A DNA stretch of 64,000 nucleotides, from NCBI RefSeq assembly GCF_001305965.1, contig NZ_JXQC01000003.1, forward strand, positions 1,758,451 to 1,822,450, read 5' to 3'. Within the stretch, counting starts at the first letter, position 1. Each line of letters opens with the position of its first letter. The notes beneath the pieces are model-generated. The model did not search any database, was not told the origin of the DNA, and saw only the letters and a list, made by a program, of their open reading frames with translations. Below are positions 9,219 through 17,402 of the stretch, piece by piece. The DNA comes from Erythrobacter sp. SG61-1L. Lineage in GTDB: Bacteria > Pseudomonadota > Alphaproteobacteria > Sphingomonadales > Sphingomonadaceae. A program made the translations under genes and the position numbers.

Positions 9219-9790
9219 TCCGCCCTGCCCTCACCTTCGCCGCGCTGGCCTGCCTCACCGCAACGCCCACGCAGGCCGAACAGCTCTATCGCGGCACCCG
9301 CTGGCCCGCCGTCGCCGCCGACCGCAAGGCGATGGGCATTGGCGATGCCGTGACGATCCTGATCGTGGAAACCACCCGCGCCAGCAGCAGCCTGCAGAAC
9401 AATTCCTCGCGCAAGTCGCAAACCGGCGGTTCCTTCCAGGCCGGCGGAATCGACGAAGGGGCCTCGCTCCAGTTCGGCGGTTCCTATGCCGGGCGCGGCG
9501 AAGTTGTTCGCGCCGAGCAATTCGTTGCGCAAATCTCCGCGAACGTCGCGGAACTCGCCCCCAATGGCGATTTCGTGATCGAGGGCCGCCAGCAGATGCT
9601 GATCAATGGCGAGGCGACCACCATCGCCGTACGTGGCCGCATCCGCCCGCAGGACATCAGCGCGGATAACCTCATCCCATCATCCCGCATTGCCGACGCG
9701 CAGATCGACTATGATGGCAAGGGCTTCGTCAGCCGCAGTGCCAAGCCGGGCCTGCTCAATCGCATCTTCAGCTTCCTGGGGATCGGCTGA
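9215..9790 (+). CDS. flgH: Flagellar L-ring protein FlgH
   Basis: The 191-residue protein forms the outer-membrane bushing of the flagellum. The FlgH core is clear: GDAVTILIVETTRASSSLQN, then VAELAPNGDFVIEGRQQML and IRPQDISADNLIPSSRIADA, ending in a short glycine/phenylalanine-rich tail. FlgH is usually a lipoprotein. The leader contains a cysteine (LAALAC) but the lipobox is imperfect, and cleavage by signal peptidase I after TPTQA is also possible. It overlaps flgA by 4 bp and flgI by 1 bp. Confidence 0.95.
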   Translation: MIRPALTFAALACLTATPTQAEQLYRGTRWPAVAADRKAMGIGDAVTILIVETTRASSSLQNNSSRKSQTGGSFQAGGIDEGASLQFGGSYAGRGEVVRAEQFVAQISANVAELAPNGDFVIEGRQQMLINGEATTIAVRGRIRPQDISADNLIPSSRIADAQIDYDGKGFVSRSAKPGLLNRIFSFLGIG

Positions 9791-10911
9791 TGGGCTGGCG
9801 TGTGGCAATCCGTGTGGCCCTTCTGGCCAGTCTGTGTGCCCTTTCCGTGCCCGTCAGTGCGCAGGAAGTGCCGCTGAAGGGACTTGGCCGGTTCGACGGC
9901 TGGCGGGACAATGCGCTGATCGGATATGGCCTCGTCACTGGCCTTGCCGGGTCCGGCGACACGCGCCGCAACGAAGTGACGCGGCTGGCGCTTCGCAATG
10001 TCCTCTCCCGTCTCGGCACTGCCGTCAGCGAAGAACAGATCAACAGCCGCAACGTCGCTGTGGTGATCGTGACGGCCACCCTGCCCGCTTCCGCCAATCC
10101 GGGGGACCGGATCGACGCCGTCGTTTCCTCCATTGGCGATGCCCGCTCGCTTGCCGGGGGCACATTGCTGATGACCCCGCTGATGGGGCCGGACCAGCGC
10201 CCCTATGCGCTGGCGCAAGGCGCATTGACGGCTGGCGGCTATGATTTCGAGACGAACCTCAACCGCCAGCAGCGCAATTATCCCACAGCGGCGGTTCTGC
10301 CCGGCGGCGCCACGGTGGAGGCCCCGGTGGATGCCCGCCTGCTCTCGGCACAGGGCACCGTTTCGTTCCTCCTGACAGAGCCGGATTTCACCACCGCCCA
10401 ACGTGTGAGCGAAGCCATCAATGCCCGTTTCGGCCATTCCATCGCCACGGTCCGCAATGCGGATGAGGTCGTGATCGCCTATGATCGCGGCCCGGCGGAA
10501 CTGGCGGGTTTCCTCTCGCGCATAGAGAATATCGCGGTAACGCCCGACACATCCCCCCGCATCGTGATCAACGAACGCACCGGCACTGTGGTGGCCGGGT
10601 CCGGCGTGCAGATTTCCAGCGTCGTGATCTCTCAGGGCGACATCAAGGTGACCATCGTCACCGAGAATTACGCTTCGCAGCCCAGCTTCATTTCCGGCTT
10701 CGCCAATGACGTTTCCAGCCTGATCGTGACCAACACGAAGCTGGATGTCGAACAGGGCGCCAATGACGCGGTGATGAGCTTTCCCAACACCACCGTAGGT
10801 TCGCTGGTGCAGGGGCTTGCCCGGGCGAAGGTAGATACCAGACGCATGATCAGCATCCTGCAGGCCATCAAGGCTGCCGGCGCGCTGCATGCCGACATCG
10901 TGGTTCAATAG
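9790..10911 (+). CDS. flgI: Flagellar P-ring protein FlgI
   Basis: The 373-residue periplasmic P-ring subunit has a 24-residue signal peptide ending PVSAQ. Recognised FlgI blocks are LIGYGLVTGLAGSGD, NVAVVIVTATLP, GTLLMTPLMGPD and the C-terminal segment LARAKVDTRRMISILQAIKA. The length is as expected. The start ATG overlaps the flgH stop (TGATG), indicating coupled translation. FlgI assembles around the rod in the peptidoglycan layer with help from FlgA. Confidence 0.96.
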   Translation: MGWRVAIRVALLASLCALSVPVSAQEVPLKGLGRFDGWRDNALIGYGLVTGLAGSGDTRRNEVTRLALRNVLSRLGTAVSEEQINSRNVAVVIVTATLPASANPGDRIDAVVSSIGDARSLAGGTLLMTPLMGPDQRPYALAQGALTAGGYDFETNLNRQQRNYPTAAVLPGGATVEAPVDARLLSAQGTVSFLLTEPDFTTAQRVSEAINARFGHSIATVRNADEVVIAYDRGPAELAGFLSRIENIAVTPDTSPRIVINERTGTVVAGSGVQISSVVISQGDIKVTIVTENYASQPSFISGFANDVSSLIVTNTKLDVEQGANDAVMSFPNTTVGSLVQGLARAKVDTRRMISILQAIKAAGALHADIVVQ

Positions 10912-10922
10912 GAGGATCGGGG

Positions 10923-11267
10923 ATGGATCAGCTTTCCGCCCTGCTTGTCGTCAAGGCACTGGACGGGCTCGCCCTGCGCGCCTCGGCCATTTCGCAGAAT
11001 GTCGCCAATGCCAGTTCGCCCAATTACACGCCCCTGCGCGTGAATTTCGAAGGCCAACTGCGAGACGCTGCAAAGGCCGGGCCGGAAGCCGTGCAGCACT
11101 TCCAGCCGCAATTTGTTCAGGATGTCAGCCGTGCCGGACAAGGCGGGATGCGCCTCGATCTGGAACTGGCAAGCGCCTCGGAAACGGCTTTGCGCTATGC
11201 CGCGCTGGTCGATGTGCTGAGCCGACAGATGCAGATTTCCCGCCTTGCCGCGACGGGAGGCCAGTGA
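10923..11267 (+). CDS. flgB: Flagellar proximal rod protein FlgB
   Basis: The 114-residue protein has the rod-protein motif LALRASAISQNVANASSPNY near the N-terminus and a C-terminal helix (ALRYAALVDVLSRQMQISRL) typical of FlgB. It is a little shorter than the common 130-135 residues. FlgB joins the proximal rod to FliE and the MS ring. A good ribosome site (GGAGG at 10911-10915) precedes the ATG. It overlaps flgC by 1 bp. Confidence 0.9.
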   Translation: MDQLSALLVVKALDGLALRASAISQNVANASSPNYTPLRVNFEGQLRDAAKAGPEAVQHFQPQFVQDVSRAGQGGMRLDLELASASETALRYAALVDVLSRQMQISRLAATGGQ

Positions 11268-11686
11268 TGGACGCGATTGCGATCAGCCGCACAGGTCTCG
11301 ATGTCGAATGGCGGCGCATGGAAATCATCGCGCTCAATCTGGCCAACATGAATTCTGGAAGCTCGGCGGATGGCATTGCCTTTCAGCCACTGCGGCTTGT
11401 TTCCGGCCCGGCCGAAAGCTTTCGCGCCGTGCTGGACGGGCAACAGATGCCCGGAGGCGTGCGCGCCTACGGCGTGGAGCCGAGCGGTGCAGGTCAACGC
11501 AGGGTCTACGAACCCGGCCACCCGCAGGCCGATGCCAGTGGCTTCGTGACCTATCCCAATGTCAGCCACGCGGAAGAGATGTCGCTGATGGTGAAGACCG
11601 CGCGCGCCTATGAGGCGAACCTCGTCGCGCTCGCCGCCGCGCAGCAGATCTATTCCAGCGCGCTGAAGATCGGGCGGCAGGCATGA
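11267..11686 (+). CDS. flgC: Flagellar proximal rod protein FlgC
   Basis: The 139-residue rod protein starts at the ATG that shares its A with the flgB stop (TGATG). It has the N-terminal EIIALNLANMNS motif, the family signature YEPGHPQADASGFVTYPNV, and the C-terminal HAEEMSLMVKTARAYEANL block. Length and signature fit FlgC well. It overlaps fliE by 4 bp, as usual for flgB-flgC-fliE units. Confidence 0.95.
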   Translation: MDAIAISRTGLDVEWRRMEIIALNLANMNSGSSADGIAFQPLRLVSGPAESFRAVLDGQQMPGGVRAYGVEPSGAGQRRVYEPGHPQADASGFVTYPNVSHAEEMSLMVKTARAYEANLVALAAAQQIYSSALKIGRQA

Positions 11687-12003
11687 GCGCGCTCGACCCC
11701 ATCGCCGCACTCGGGCTTTCGGATGCCGCGCCGCAGATCATGCGTGTTGGACTTCCGGCCATGCCGTCTGTCGATACGCCTGGCGCGAGCTTCCAGTCCG
11801 TGCTGTCCGCCGGTCTCGACACAGTCAACCAGAAGGTCGCCCATGCGGACGAGTTGGTGCGGCAATTCGCGCTCGACGATTCCGTGCCGGTCCATCAGGT
11901 GACCATCGCGCTTGAGGAAGCCCGCCTGTCGGTGGAACTCGCCATGCAGGTCCGCACCCGGCTGGTCGAGACCTATCGCGAACTCATGAACATGCAACTC
12001 TGA
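11683..12003 (+). CDS. fliE: Flagellar hook-basal body protein FliE
   Basis: The 106-residue adaptor connects the MS ring to the rod and export gate. It shows FliE features: SFQSVLSAGLDTVNQKV, a central helix, and the conserved end VHQVTIALEEARLSVELAMQ followed by RLVETYRELMNMQL. It lies in the classical flgB-flgC-fliE-fliF order, with a 4-bp overlap to flgC and a 3-bp gap to fliF. Confidence 0.93.
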   Translation: MSALDPIAALGLSDAAPQIMRVGLPAMPSVDTPGASFQSVLSAGLDTVNQKVAHADELVRQFALDDSVPVHQVTIALEEARLSVELAMQVRTRLVETYRELMNMQL

Positions 12004-12006
12004 CGC

Positions 12007-13191
12007 ATGGAACGCAGGCAACTCATTGTCTTCGGCGGTATTTTCGCAGCCATCCTGGCGGGCTTGGCGCTCGTCTGGTTCGCATTCCTGCGGCCGGGCT
12101 ATGCCGTGCTCTACGAAGACCTGCGCGAAGCGGACGCGGCCGAAATCGTCGCCGTGCTCGACAAGCAGGGGATCGAATACAGGCTGGAAGATGGCGGCCA
12201 TCGCGTGATGGTGGGGCAAGGCGATGTCGGCCGCGCCCGCGTGCTGGTGGCCGGATCGGGCGCTGCCACTGGCGGCACAGTGGGGTTTGAACTGTTCAAC
12301 GAGGCCGATATGGGCCTCACCGAATTTGCCCAAAAAGTGAACTATCAGCGCGCGCTGCAAGGGGAACTTGCTCGCACCATCATGGGCATGGACGGGATCG
12401 CCTTTGCCCGCGTTCACTTGTCCCTACCGGAACGCACCCTGTTCCGCGCCAACCAGACCGGGCCGAAAGGCGCAGTCACCCTACAGACCGAAGGCAATGC
12501 CGCGCTGGACGCTGCCCGCGTCACGGGCATCCAGCAACTCGTCGCCTCTGCCGTGCCCGATCTGCCTGCCCGGGAAGTCGCCGTACTGGATCATCGCGGC
12601 CGGTTACTAAGCGCCTTGCCGGTGGAAAGCACCGCCATGCCCGGCGAGTTGGACGAGCGTTCCGCGCTGGAGGAATATTACCGTGCCAGAGTACGCGGTG
12701 TGGCGGAAAAGCTGATCCCCGGCGTTCCCTTCGACGTGCGGGTTCTGGCCTTGCCCGGCGGCACAGGCAGCGGCGAGACAGCCCGCAATTTCAGCCTGCG
12801 CATTGCCCTGCGCACCGAAATGGAACTGGCTAGCGAAGACCAGCAAGCGCTGCAGGGTGCCATCAACGAAGCCGCCGGGCTTACGCCGCAAAATGGTGAC
12901 ATTTTGCGCTTCGAGACCGGAACTCTGGAGGAAATAGTTCCGCAGGGACAGGCTGCGCCCGTTGCTGCCGAACAACCTCCTTTAGCCCCCATTCCCACAC
13001 CCGCGCCGTTTGCCCTCTCTCCAAGCATATTGGCCAGCCCGTGGCTGTGGGGCCTGCTCAGCGTGCCCTGCGTCCTGATCCTCATCGCACTGCGCCGCCG
13101 CAGCCGCATGACACCCGAAGAACAGCAGAGTTTCGCCGAGTTGCTGGGAGAGAAGATGGCACTCGCGGAAGGCCAAGCCGATGGACGGTGA
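12007..13191 (+). CDS. fliF: Flagellar MS-ring protein FliF, unusually short
   Basis: This is the inner-membrane ring on which rod, rotor and export apparatus assemble. TM1 lies at about residues 8-28. Ring-building motifs 1 and 2 follow (YAVLYEDLREADAAEIVAVL; NYQRALQGELARTIMGMDGI; ARVHLSLPERTLF). A shortened RBM3 starts near ALEEYYRARVRGVAEKLIPG, TM2 lies near residues 340-360, and a tail of about 32 residues ends the protein. At 394 residues it is well below the usual 520-580. The loss falls mostly in the RBM3/beta-collar region and the cytoplasmic tail that binds FliG, making it resemble SctJ proteins in size. The flagellar context keeps the FliF call firm. Confidence 0.9.
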   Translation: MERRQLIVFGGIFAAILAGLALVWFAFLRPGYAVLYEDLREADAAEIVAVLDKQGIEYRLEDGGHRVMVGQGDVGRARVLVAGSGAATGGTVGFELFNEADMGLTEFAQKVNYQRALQGELARTIMGMDGIAFARVHLSLPERTLFRANQTGPKGAVTLQTEGNAALDAARVTGIQQLVASAVPDLPAREVAVLDHRGRLLSALPVESTAMPGELDERSALEEYYRARVRGVAEKLIPGVPFDVRVLALPGGTGSGETARNFSLRIALRTEMELASEDQQALQGAINEAAGLTPQNGDILRFETGTLEEIVPQGQAAPVAAEQPPLAPIPTPAPFALSPSILASPWLWGLLSVPCVLILIALRRRSRMTPEEQQSFAELLGEKMALAEGQADGR

Positions 13192-13201
13192 GGCTAACGA
13201 T

Positions 13202-13561
13202 ATGAACGCATTGCTCAAACGCTGGCACGCTCTGCCCGTGGGCGACCGGACAGGAATTCTTGCCCGCATGGAACACGCGCAGCGGCAGGCGTTCGAACGC
13301 CTGGTGGTAGCGGGCGAGCGCGAGAGAGCCGAGGCAGAGGCACGCAGCCGCCGGTTTCAGGCCTGTTCTCCCTGGCTCGCTGACCTGCTGGATGCCTGCG
13401 AGAAAGACGCCCCACTCGCCCATCAACTCACGCCGCAAACACGGGCCGCACTAATCGCCGGGCATGAGAAGGCCGCCGGATTAACAGTAGCACCTGCGGG
13501 TCAGCCGACACTGGTGTCCCTCGCCCGAACCTTCTTCAATGGCTGGAGGGCACGGGTATGA
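13202..13561 (+). CDS. Unknown small protein in the fliG position
   Basis: The 119-residue protein has no family I recognise. It lies between fliF and fliH, where fliG normally sits, but FliG is about 330 residues and none of its ARM or charged torque-helix motifs can be seen. The sequence is helical and charged: an amphipathic stretch (ALPVGDRTGILARMEHAQRQ), a strongly charged helix (AGERERAEAEARSRR), a CSPWLADLLDACEK segment, and a C-terminal SLARTFFNGWRARV. I chose the ATG at 13202 because GGTGAGG lies 8 bases upstream; an earlier ATG at 13181 inside the fliF end is possible. It overlaps fliH by 4 bp. It may be a rotor or stator-side adaptor, or a relic; this is inference. Confidence 0.75.
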   Translation: MNALLKRWHALPVGDRTGILARMEHAQRQAFERLVVAGERERAEAEARSRRFQACSPWLADLLDACEKDAPLAHQLTPQTRAALIAGHEKAAGLTVAPAGQPTLVSLARTFFNGWRARV

Positions 13562-14265
13562 GCCGCCTGCTAAAGGCGGGCGATGCCCGCATGGATTCCA
13601 GCGTCCGCCCGCTTGCCGTGGCCTGCGCGGCCCGGCTTCATACATCGCCCGTCCCTGCCCCCACATTCACGGAACCGCCTGCAGCCGAAGAAGCTCTGGA
13701 CCGCCAATGTATCGAGCTTGAAGCTACCATCGCCGACCTGCGCCACCGCATTGCGCAAATGGAGGAGGAAGCGGACCACCGTGAAGATGCCGCGTTTGAG
13801 CGGGGCAAGCAGGACGGGCTGGATCATGTCGCCGGAGAAGAAAGCCGCCGCCTCGAACTGCTGAGCGCTTCGCTCGCCAAACTTCAGGCTGACAACGCAA
13901 AAATTATCTCGGAATGCGAAATCCTCGCCGTCCAACTCGCACGAACCGCATTAGGACGAATCTTCGGCGACGAGACCCTCCATGCCGAATTGGTGGGAGA
14001 GACACTGGCTCATCACCTCGCCCTGATCCAGCAGGACTTGGTGCGCCGGGTGCGCGTCTCGCCTCGCGACTTCCACTCGCCCGAAGACCTTGCTGCACTG
14101 TCGGATCGTCTCCCGGGCATCTCGGTAATCACGGATCAGACGCTCGTTTCCGGCGAATGTGCTGCCGACCTGATGCTCGGCACACTGGACACGGGGCTTT
14201 CGGGCCAATGGAAGCGCCTGAGCCAGTTCTTTGACCGGTTGACCGAAGAGGAAGCCGCATCATGA
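13558..14265 (+). CDS. fliH: Flagellar export ATPase regulator FliH
   Basis: The 235-residue protein has a variable N-terminal part, a central coiled-coil (about residues 48-120, with the FERGKQDGLDH pattern of FliH/SctL proteins) and a C-terminal domain of the FliH/HrpE type ending QWKRLSQFFDRLTEEE. FliH links the FliI ATPase to the rotor and C ring. It directly precedes fliI with a 4-bp overlap. Sequence similarity in this family is low, so the call relies on the coiled-coil and the conserved fliH-fliI-fliJ order. Confidence 0.85.
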   Translation: MSRLLKAGDARMDSSVRPLAVACAARLHTSPVPAPTFTEPPAAEEALDRQCIELEATIADLRHRIAQMEEEADHREDAAFERGKQDGLDHVAGEESRRLELLSASLAKLQADNAKIISECEILAVQLARTALGRIFGDETLHAELVGETLAHHLALIQQDLVRRVRVSPRDFHSPEDLAALSDRLPGISVITDQTLVSGECAADLMLGTLDTGLSGQWKRLSQFFDRLTEEEAAS

Positions 14266-15584
14266 GAGCGCATCCCTTCCTCGTGCGCCTCGGACAAGCG
14301 GAATTCGCTCGTGCCACCGGTCGTCTGACTCGAATTACCGGCGAATTTCTGGAAGCCGATGGCCCCATCGCCAGCGTGGGTGATTATTGCGAGGTCGGCG
14401 CGGCCGATGCGTCGGATAGGCTGCTCGCTGAAGTTGTGGCGGTCGAGGCTGAGAAGCTACGCCTCGTGCCGATAGGCCCACTTCCTCGGCTGGCACTCGG
14501 CGCGGCACTCGCCCGGGCGCATCACGTTGAAGACATCCCGGTAGGGTCAGGCTTCGGCGGTCGCGCAGTAGACGCTCTGGCTCGCCCATTGGACGGCAAG
14601 GCTCCCATCCATCACGAAGCCCGACAGAAGCGCGCTGGGCGCCCGCTCCCGCCGCTGGATCGCGTATCGCCTGCGCAGCGGATCGAGACCGGCATTCGTG
14701 CCATCGACGCCCTGCTGCCGTTGGGCGAAGGCCAGCGCGTAGGCATCTTCGCCGCCGCCGGCGTAGGCAAGACCAGCCTGCTGGAACAGATCGCCCGCCA
14801 GTCTGCGTGCGACCGGGTGGTTCTGTGCCTGGTGGGCGAGCGCGGGCGCGAAGTGGATGTGCTTTGGCAGATGCTGCGTGAGAGCACCAATTCCGCCCGT
14901 TCGACCCTGATCGCCGCGACCGCCGATGAAAGCCCCAGCCTGCGGCTACGCGCCATCGAACAGGCAGTCGGCCTTGCCGAGCATTGGCGCGACGAGGGCG
15001 AGCACGTATTGCTGCTGGTCGATTCCATCACGCGTGTTGCCCATGCCCTGCGTGAACTTGGCTTGGCCGCCGGCCTGCCTCCAAGTGTGCGCGGGCTGAC
15101 CCCCAACGTATTTTCCGCGTTACCGCGCCTTGTTGAACGATGCGGCGCATCTCGCAGCGGCGGCGCAATCACCGCCGTTTTCACCGTGCTGAGCGAGACG
15201 GACGATGTCGATGATCCGGTAGTCGAACTGATGAAGTCAGTACTGGACGGCCACATCGTGCTGTCGCGTCAATTGGCAGAAAAACGCCATTTTCCAGCCA
15301 TTGACCTGTCGCGCAGCGTCAGCCGGCTCGCCGGGGACTTGCTCGATGAGGCGGAAAGCTCCTCATGCGGCGAGGCTCATGCCCTGGTCGCCACCTATGA
15401 AGAGGCCCGCCCGATGATCGAAAGCGGCCTTTATCGCAGCGGGGCGAGCGACCGGATCGACCGCGCAATTGCGCTTCAGCCCGCGCTCACGGCTTTTCTG
15501 GGCCAAGGCACAAGGGAGCATTGCGGGCTGCAGGAAACGCATGCCGCGCTGACCCGCATCCTTTCAGGAGGCAGCCATGCGTAA
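14262..15584 (+). CDS. fliI: Flagellum-specific ATP synthase FliI (export ATPase)
   Basis: The 440-residue hexameric ATPase of flagellar type III export has Walker A AAAGVGKTS at about residues 164-172, Walker B LLLVDSITRV, and the export-ATPase signature PPSVRGLTPNVFSALPRLVE. The C-terminal helical domain is present. The length equals that of standard FliI proteins. It energises unfolding and delivery of substrates to the FlhA/FlhB gate encoded at 31.9-35.0 kb. It overlaps fliH by 4 bp and fliJ by 8 bp. Confidence 0.97.
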   Translation: MRAHPFLVRLGQAEFARATGRLTRITGEFLEADGPIASVGDYCEVGAADASDRLLAEVVAVEAEKLRLVPIGPLPRLALGAALARAHHVEDIPVGSGFGGRAVDALARPLDGKAPIHHEARQKRAGRPLPPLDRVSPAQRIETGIRAIDALLPLGEGQRVGIFAAAGVGKTSLLEQIARQSACDRVVLCLVGERGREVDVLWQMLRESTNSARSTLIAATADESPSLRLRAIEQAVGLAEHWRDEGEHVLLLVDSITRVAHALRELGLAAGLPPSVRGLTPNVFSALPRLVERCGASRSGGAITAVFTVLSETDDVDDPVVELMKSVLDGHIVLSRQLAEKRHFPAIDLSRSVSRLAGDLLDEAESSSCGEAHALVATYEEARPMIESGLYRSGASDRIDRAIALQPALTAFLGQGTREHCGLQETHAALTRILSGGSHA

Positions 15585-16032
15585 CAGCCGGCACCTCCAC
15601 CATCGGCTCGACCGGATTGCCGTGCTTCAGGCGCTAAAGACGTTGGCCAGCCGGGGCGAACTGGCCGAGGCTCAGGCCGCAACGATTGAGGCTCAGGCAC
15701 GGCTCGATGACGGCCAACGCAATGTCGCTGCGAAAGAACGCAAAGTGCACGACATGCAGGCAGCCGAGGCCCTCGACTTCGCGGGCTGGCGGGTCGCGCT
15801 GGCAGTTCTGCGTGATCTCTCCGACCGCCGTGACCGCGCAGCCGGGATCGCTCGGGATTGTGAGAGCCGTGAGGCCGCACAACGCGAGCAATGGCGGCGA
15901 GACCATAAGCGGGAAGAGCTTGCGACTGCTTTGCTGCGCAAGGTCGGCAAGCGCCTCGCCGACAAGAACGACGAAGCGGCGATCCTCGAAGCGGCAAGCC
16001 TGCGTTTCCTTCTGACGGCGATCGCGGAATGA
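15577..16032 (+). CDS. fliJ: Flagellar export protein FliJ (putative)
   Basis: The 151-residue, almost entirely alpha-helical and highly charged protein is compatible with the antiparallel coiled-coil of FliJ (family length about 140-150). FliJ sits inside the FliI hexamer and contacts FlhA. The sequence has little identity signal, with runs such as RDRAAGIARDCESREAAQ and a leucine-rich end. The assignment rests on size, coiled-coil character and its place after fliI and before fliK. It overlaps fliI by 8 bp and fliK by 4 bp. Confidence 0.8.
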   Translation: MRNSRHLHHRLDRIAVLQALKTLASRGELAEAQAATIEAQARLDDGQRNVAAKERKVHDMQAAEALDFAGWRVALAVLRDLSDRRDRAAGIARDCESREAAQREQWRRDHKREELATALLRKVGKRLADKNDEAAILEAASLRFLLTAIAE

Positions 16033-16955
16033 CCATTACACTCGTAACCCAGCCCGCGTCCCAGCAATCGTCCAGCGCTCCTACGCCAAGGCGTGCGGCA
16101 GCCGATGAATTGACAACGTCTGGCGATTTCGCGGAACTGCTGGCCGGCCTGCTCAGCGCGCGGCAGGAAGCCGGCGATCATAGGCTGCCAGTTTCCAGAT
16201 TGCTGGATGCCAAGCAGGAAGAAGCGGCCAGGCAGGCGGCAGCGCTGGCGCCCCTGCCCGGGACCCCGGCAGAGGCATTCAGTGCGGCAAGGTTGCTGGT
16301 CGATCTGGCGCTGGATTTCCCGTCCGATCACATGGCGCACGGCGACAATACGAGCATGCGCGTCGGCGAATTGGACTCGAAGACGGCAACACCACTCGCA
16401 GAACGCCTTGGTGCAAGGCATCCGAAAACGCACGCGGGCATGCCGTCTGCGACTGCCTCTACAGCCGGCCCCCCTGAAATGCGGGCGCGGCCTGCGCAGT
16501 CGACACTATTAAATCGGCCAGCGTCGGTCGCATCGCTCCTGAATGCTTCCGGCACCATCGTGCAACCTGTCGGAAGAATGACCGCCGATGGGACAGCCTT
16601 GCGCATCCAGAGATCGGCATGGAATGCCGCCCTGCCGCCTGCCATACCCGCCCGACCAGCGATCGTTTCTGGCTCGTCGTTCGGTCAACAAATCCCGTCT
16701 CAACAAAGCGCCACAGCCGGACCACAATGCGGATCCGCACCCGATCAGGCACAAGGCGCGCCTGCGGGCCGCACATCGCCATTTGGGGCACAGCTCATCT
16801 CGGCAGAGGGCGGACTGCGGCTGGTGCTGCGCTTGCCGAAACTGGCCGAGGGAGAACGCGCCGGGCTCGAAGCGGCACTGAGCCAGCTGCTCGAACGCCA
16901 CGGCCATCGCCACACAGCCATTGTCATCCATGAAATCACCGCAGGGCAAGACTGA
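16029..16955 (+). CDS. fliK: Flagellar hook-length control protein FliK (putative)
   Basis: The 308-residue protein has a long low-complexity, alanine/proline/serine-rich N-terminal part and a short compact C-terminal domain (about residues 245-305: GGLRLVLRLPKLAEGERAGL followed by ALSQLLERHGHRHTAIVI). This is the usual architecture of FliK, which measures hook length and switches export specificity through FlhB. The C-terminal domain is shorter than in enteric FliK. Its place directly before flgD and flgE supports the call; it overlaps flgD by 1 bp. Confidence 0.75.
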   Translation: MTITLVTQPASQQSSSAPTPRRAAADELTTSGDFAELLAGLLSARQEAGDHRLPVSRLLDAKQEEAARQAAALAPLPGTPAEAFSAARLLVDLALDFPSDHMAHGDNTSMRVGELDSKTATPLAERLGARHPKTHAGMPSATASTAGPPEMRARPAQSTLLNRPASVASLLNASGTIVQPVGRMTADGTALRIQRSAWNAALPPAIPARPAIVSGSSFGQQIPSQQSATAGPQCGSAPDQAQGAPAGRTSPFGAQLISAEGGLRLVLRLPKLAEGERAGLEAALSQLLERHGHRHTAIVIHEITAGQD

Positions 16956-17401
16956 TGGCCAGTAATCCCATCGACGCATTGGGCGGAAGTGCGACCGGCA
17001 CATCGGGCACACAATCGACGCAGAGCGCCACCGATGCCTTCGGCCTCGGTTTTGAGGACTTGCTCAAGATTGTCCTGACACAGCTGACCTATCAGGATCC
17101 GCTGAAGCCCATGGACAACTTCCAGTTCGTCTCCCAGCTCGCCCAGTTTTCGCAAATTCAGCAGACACAGCAGATGTCGGAAAGCCTGCAAGCGCTGGTT
17201 TCCGCCCAGTCGACTGCCCAGGCCGCCAGCCTGCTCGGCCGCACAGTGGAAATCCCCGCCGGCTCGGTGACGCTGTCGGGCAAAGTCACTGCCATCGCCT
17301 TCAGCACAAACGGGCCGAGCCTCACCATCACTACCTCCAGCAACCAGACCATCTCGGACATCAGCCTGAGTTCGGTCTCGAAGATCAGGGAGACCAACTG
17401 A
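16955..17401 (+). CDS. flgD: Flagellar hook-cap protein FlgD
   Basis: The 148-residue hook scaffolding protein has the defining N-terminal motif FEDLLKIVLTQLTYQDPLKP followed by MDNFQFVSQLAQFSQIQQ. The C-terminal half is short (the tudor/Fn3-like domain is reduced or absent), compared with about 220-230 residues in typical FlgD; short forms are known in alphaproteobacteria. FlgD caps the growing hook so that FlgE can polymerise. A 1-bp gap separates it from flgE. Confidence 0.93.
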   Translation: MASNPIDALGGSATGTSGTQSTQSATDAFGLGFEDLLKIVLTQLTYQDPLKPMDNFQFVSQLAQFSQIQQTQQMSESLQALVSAQSTAQAASLLGRTVEIPAGSVTLSGKVTAIAFSTNGPSLTITTSSNQTISDISLSSVSKIRETN

Positions 17402-17402
17402 C

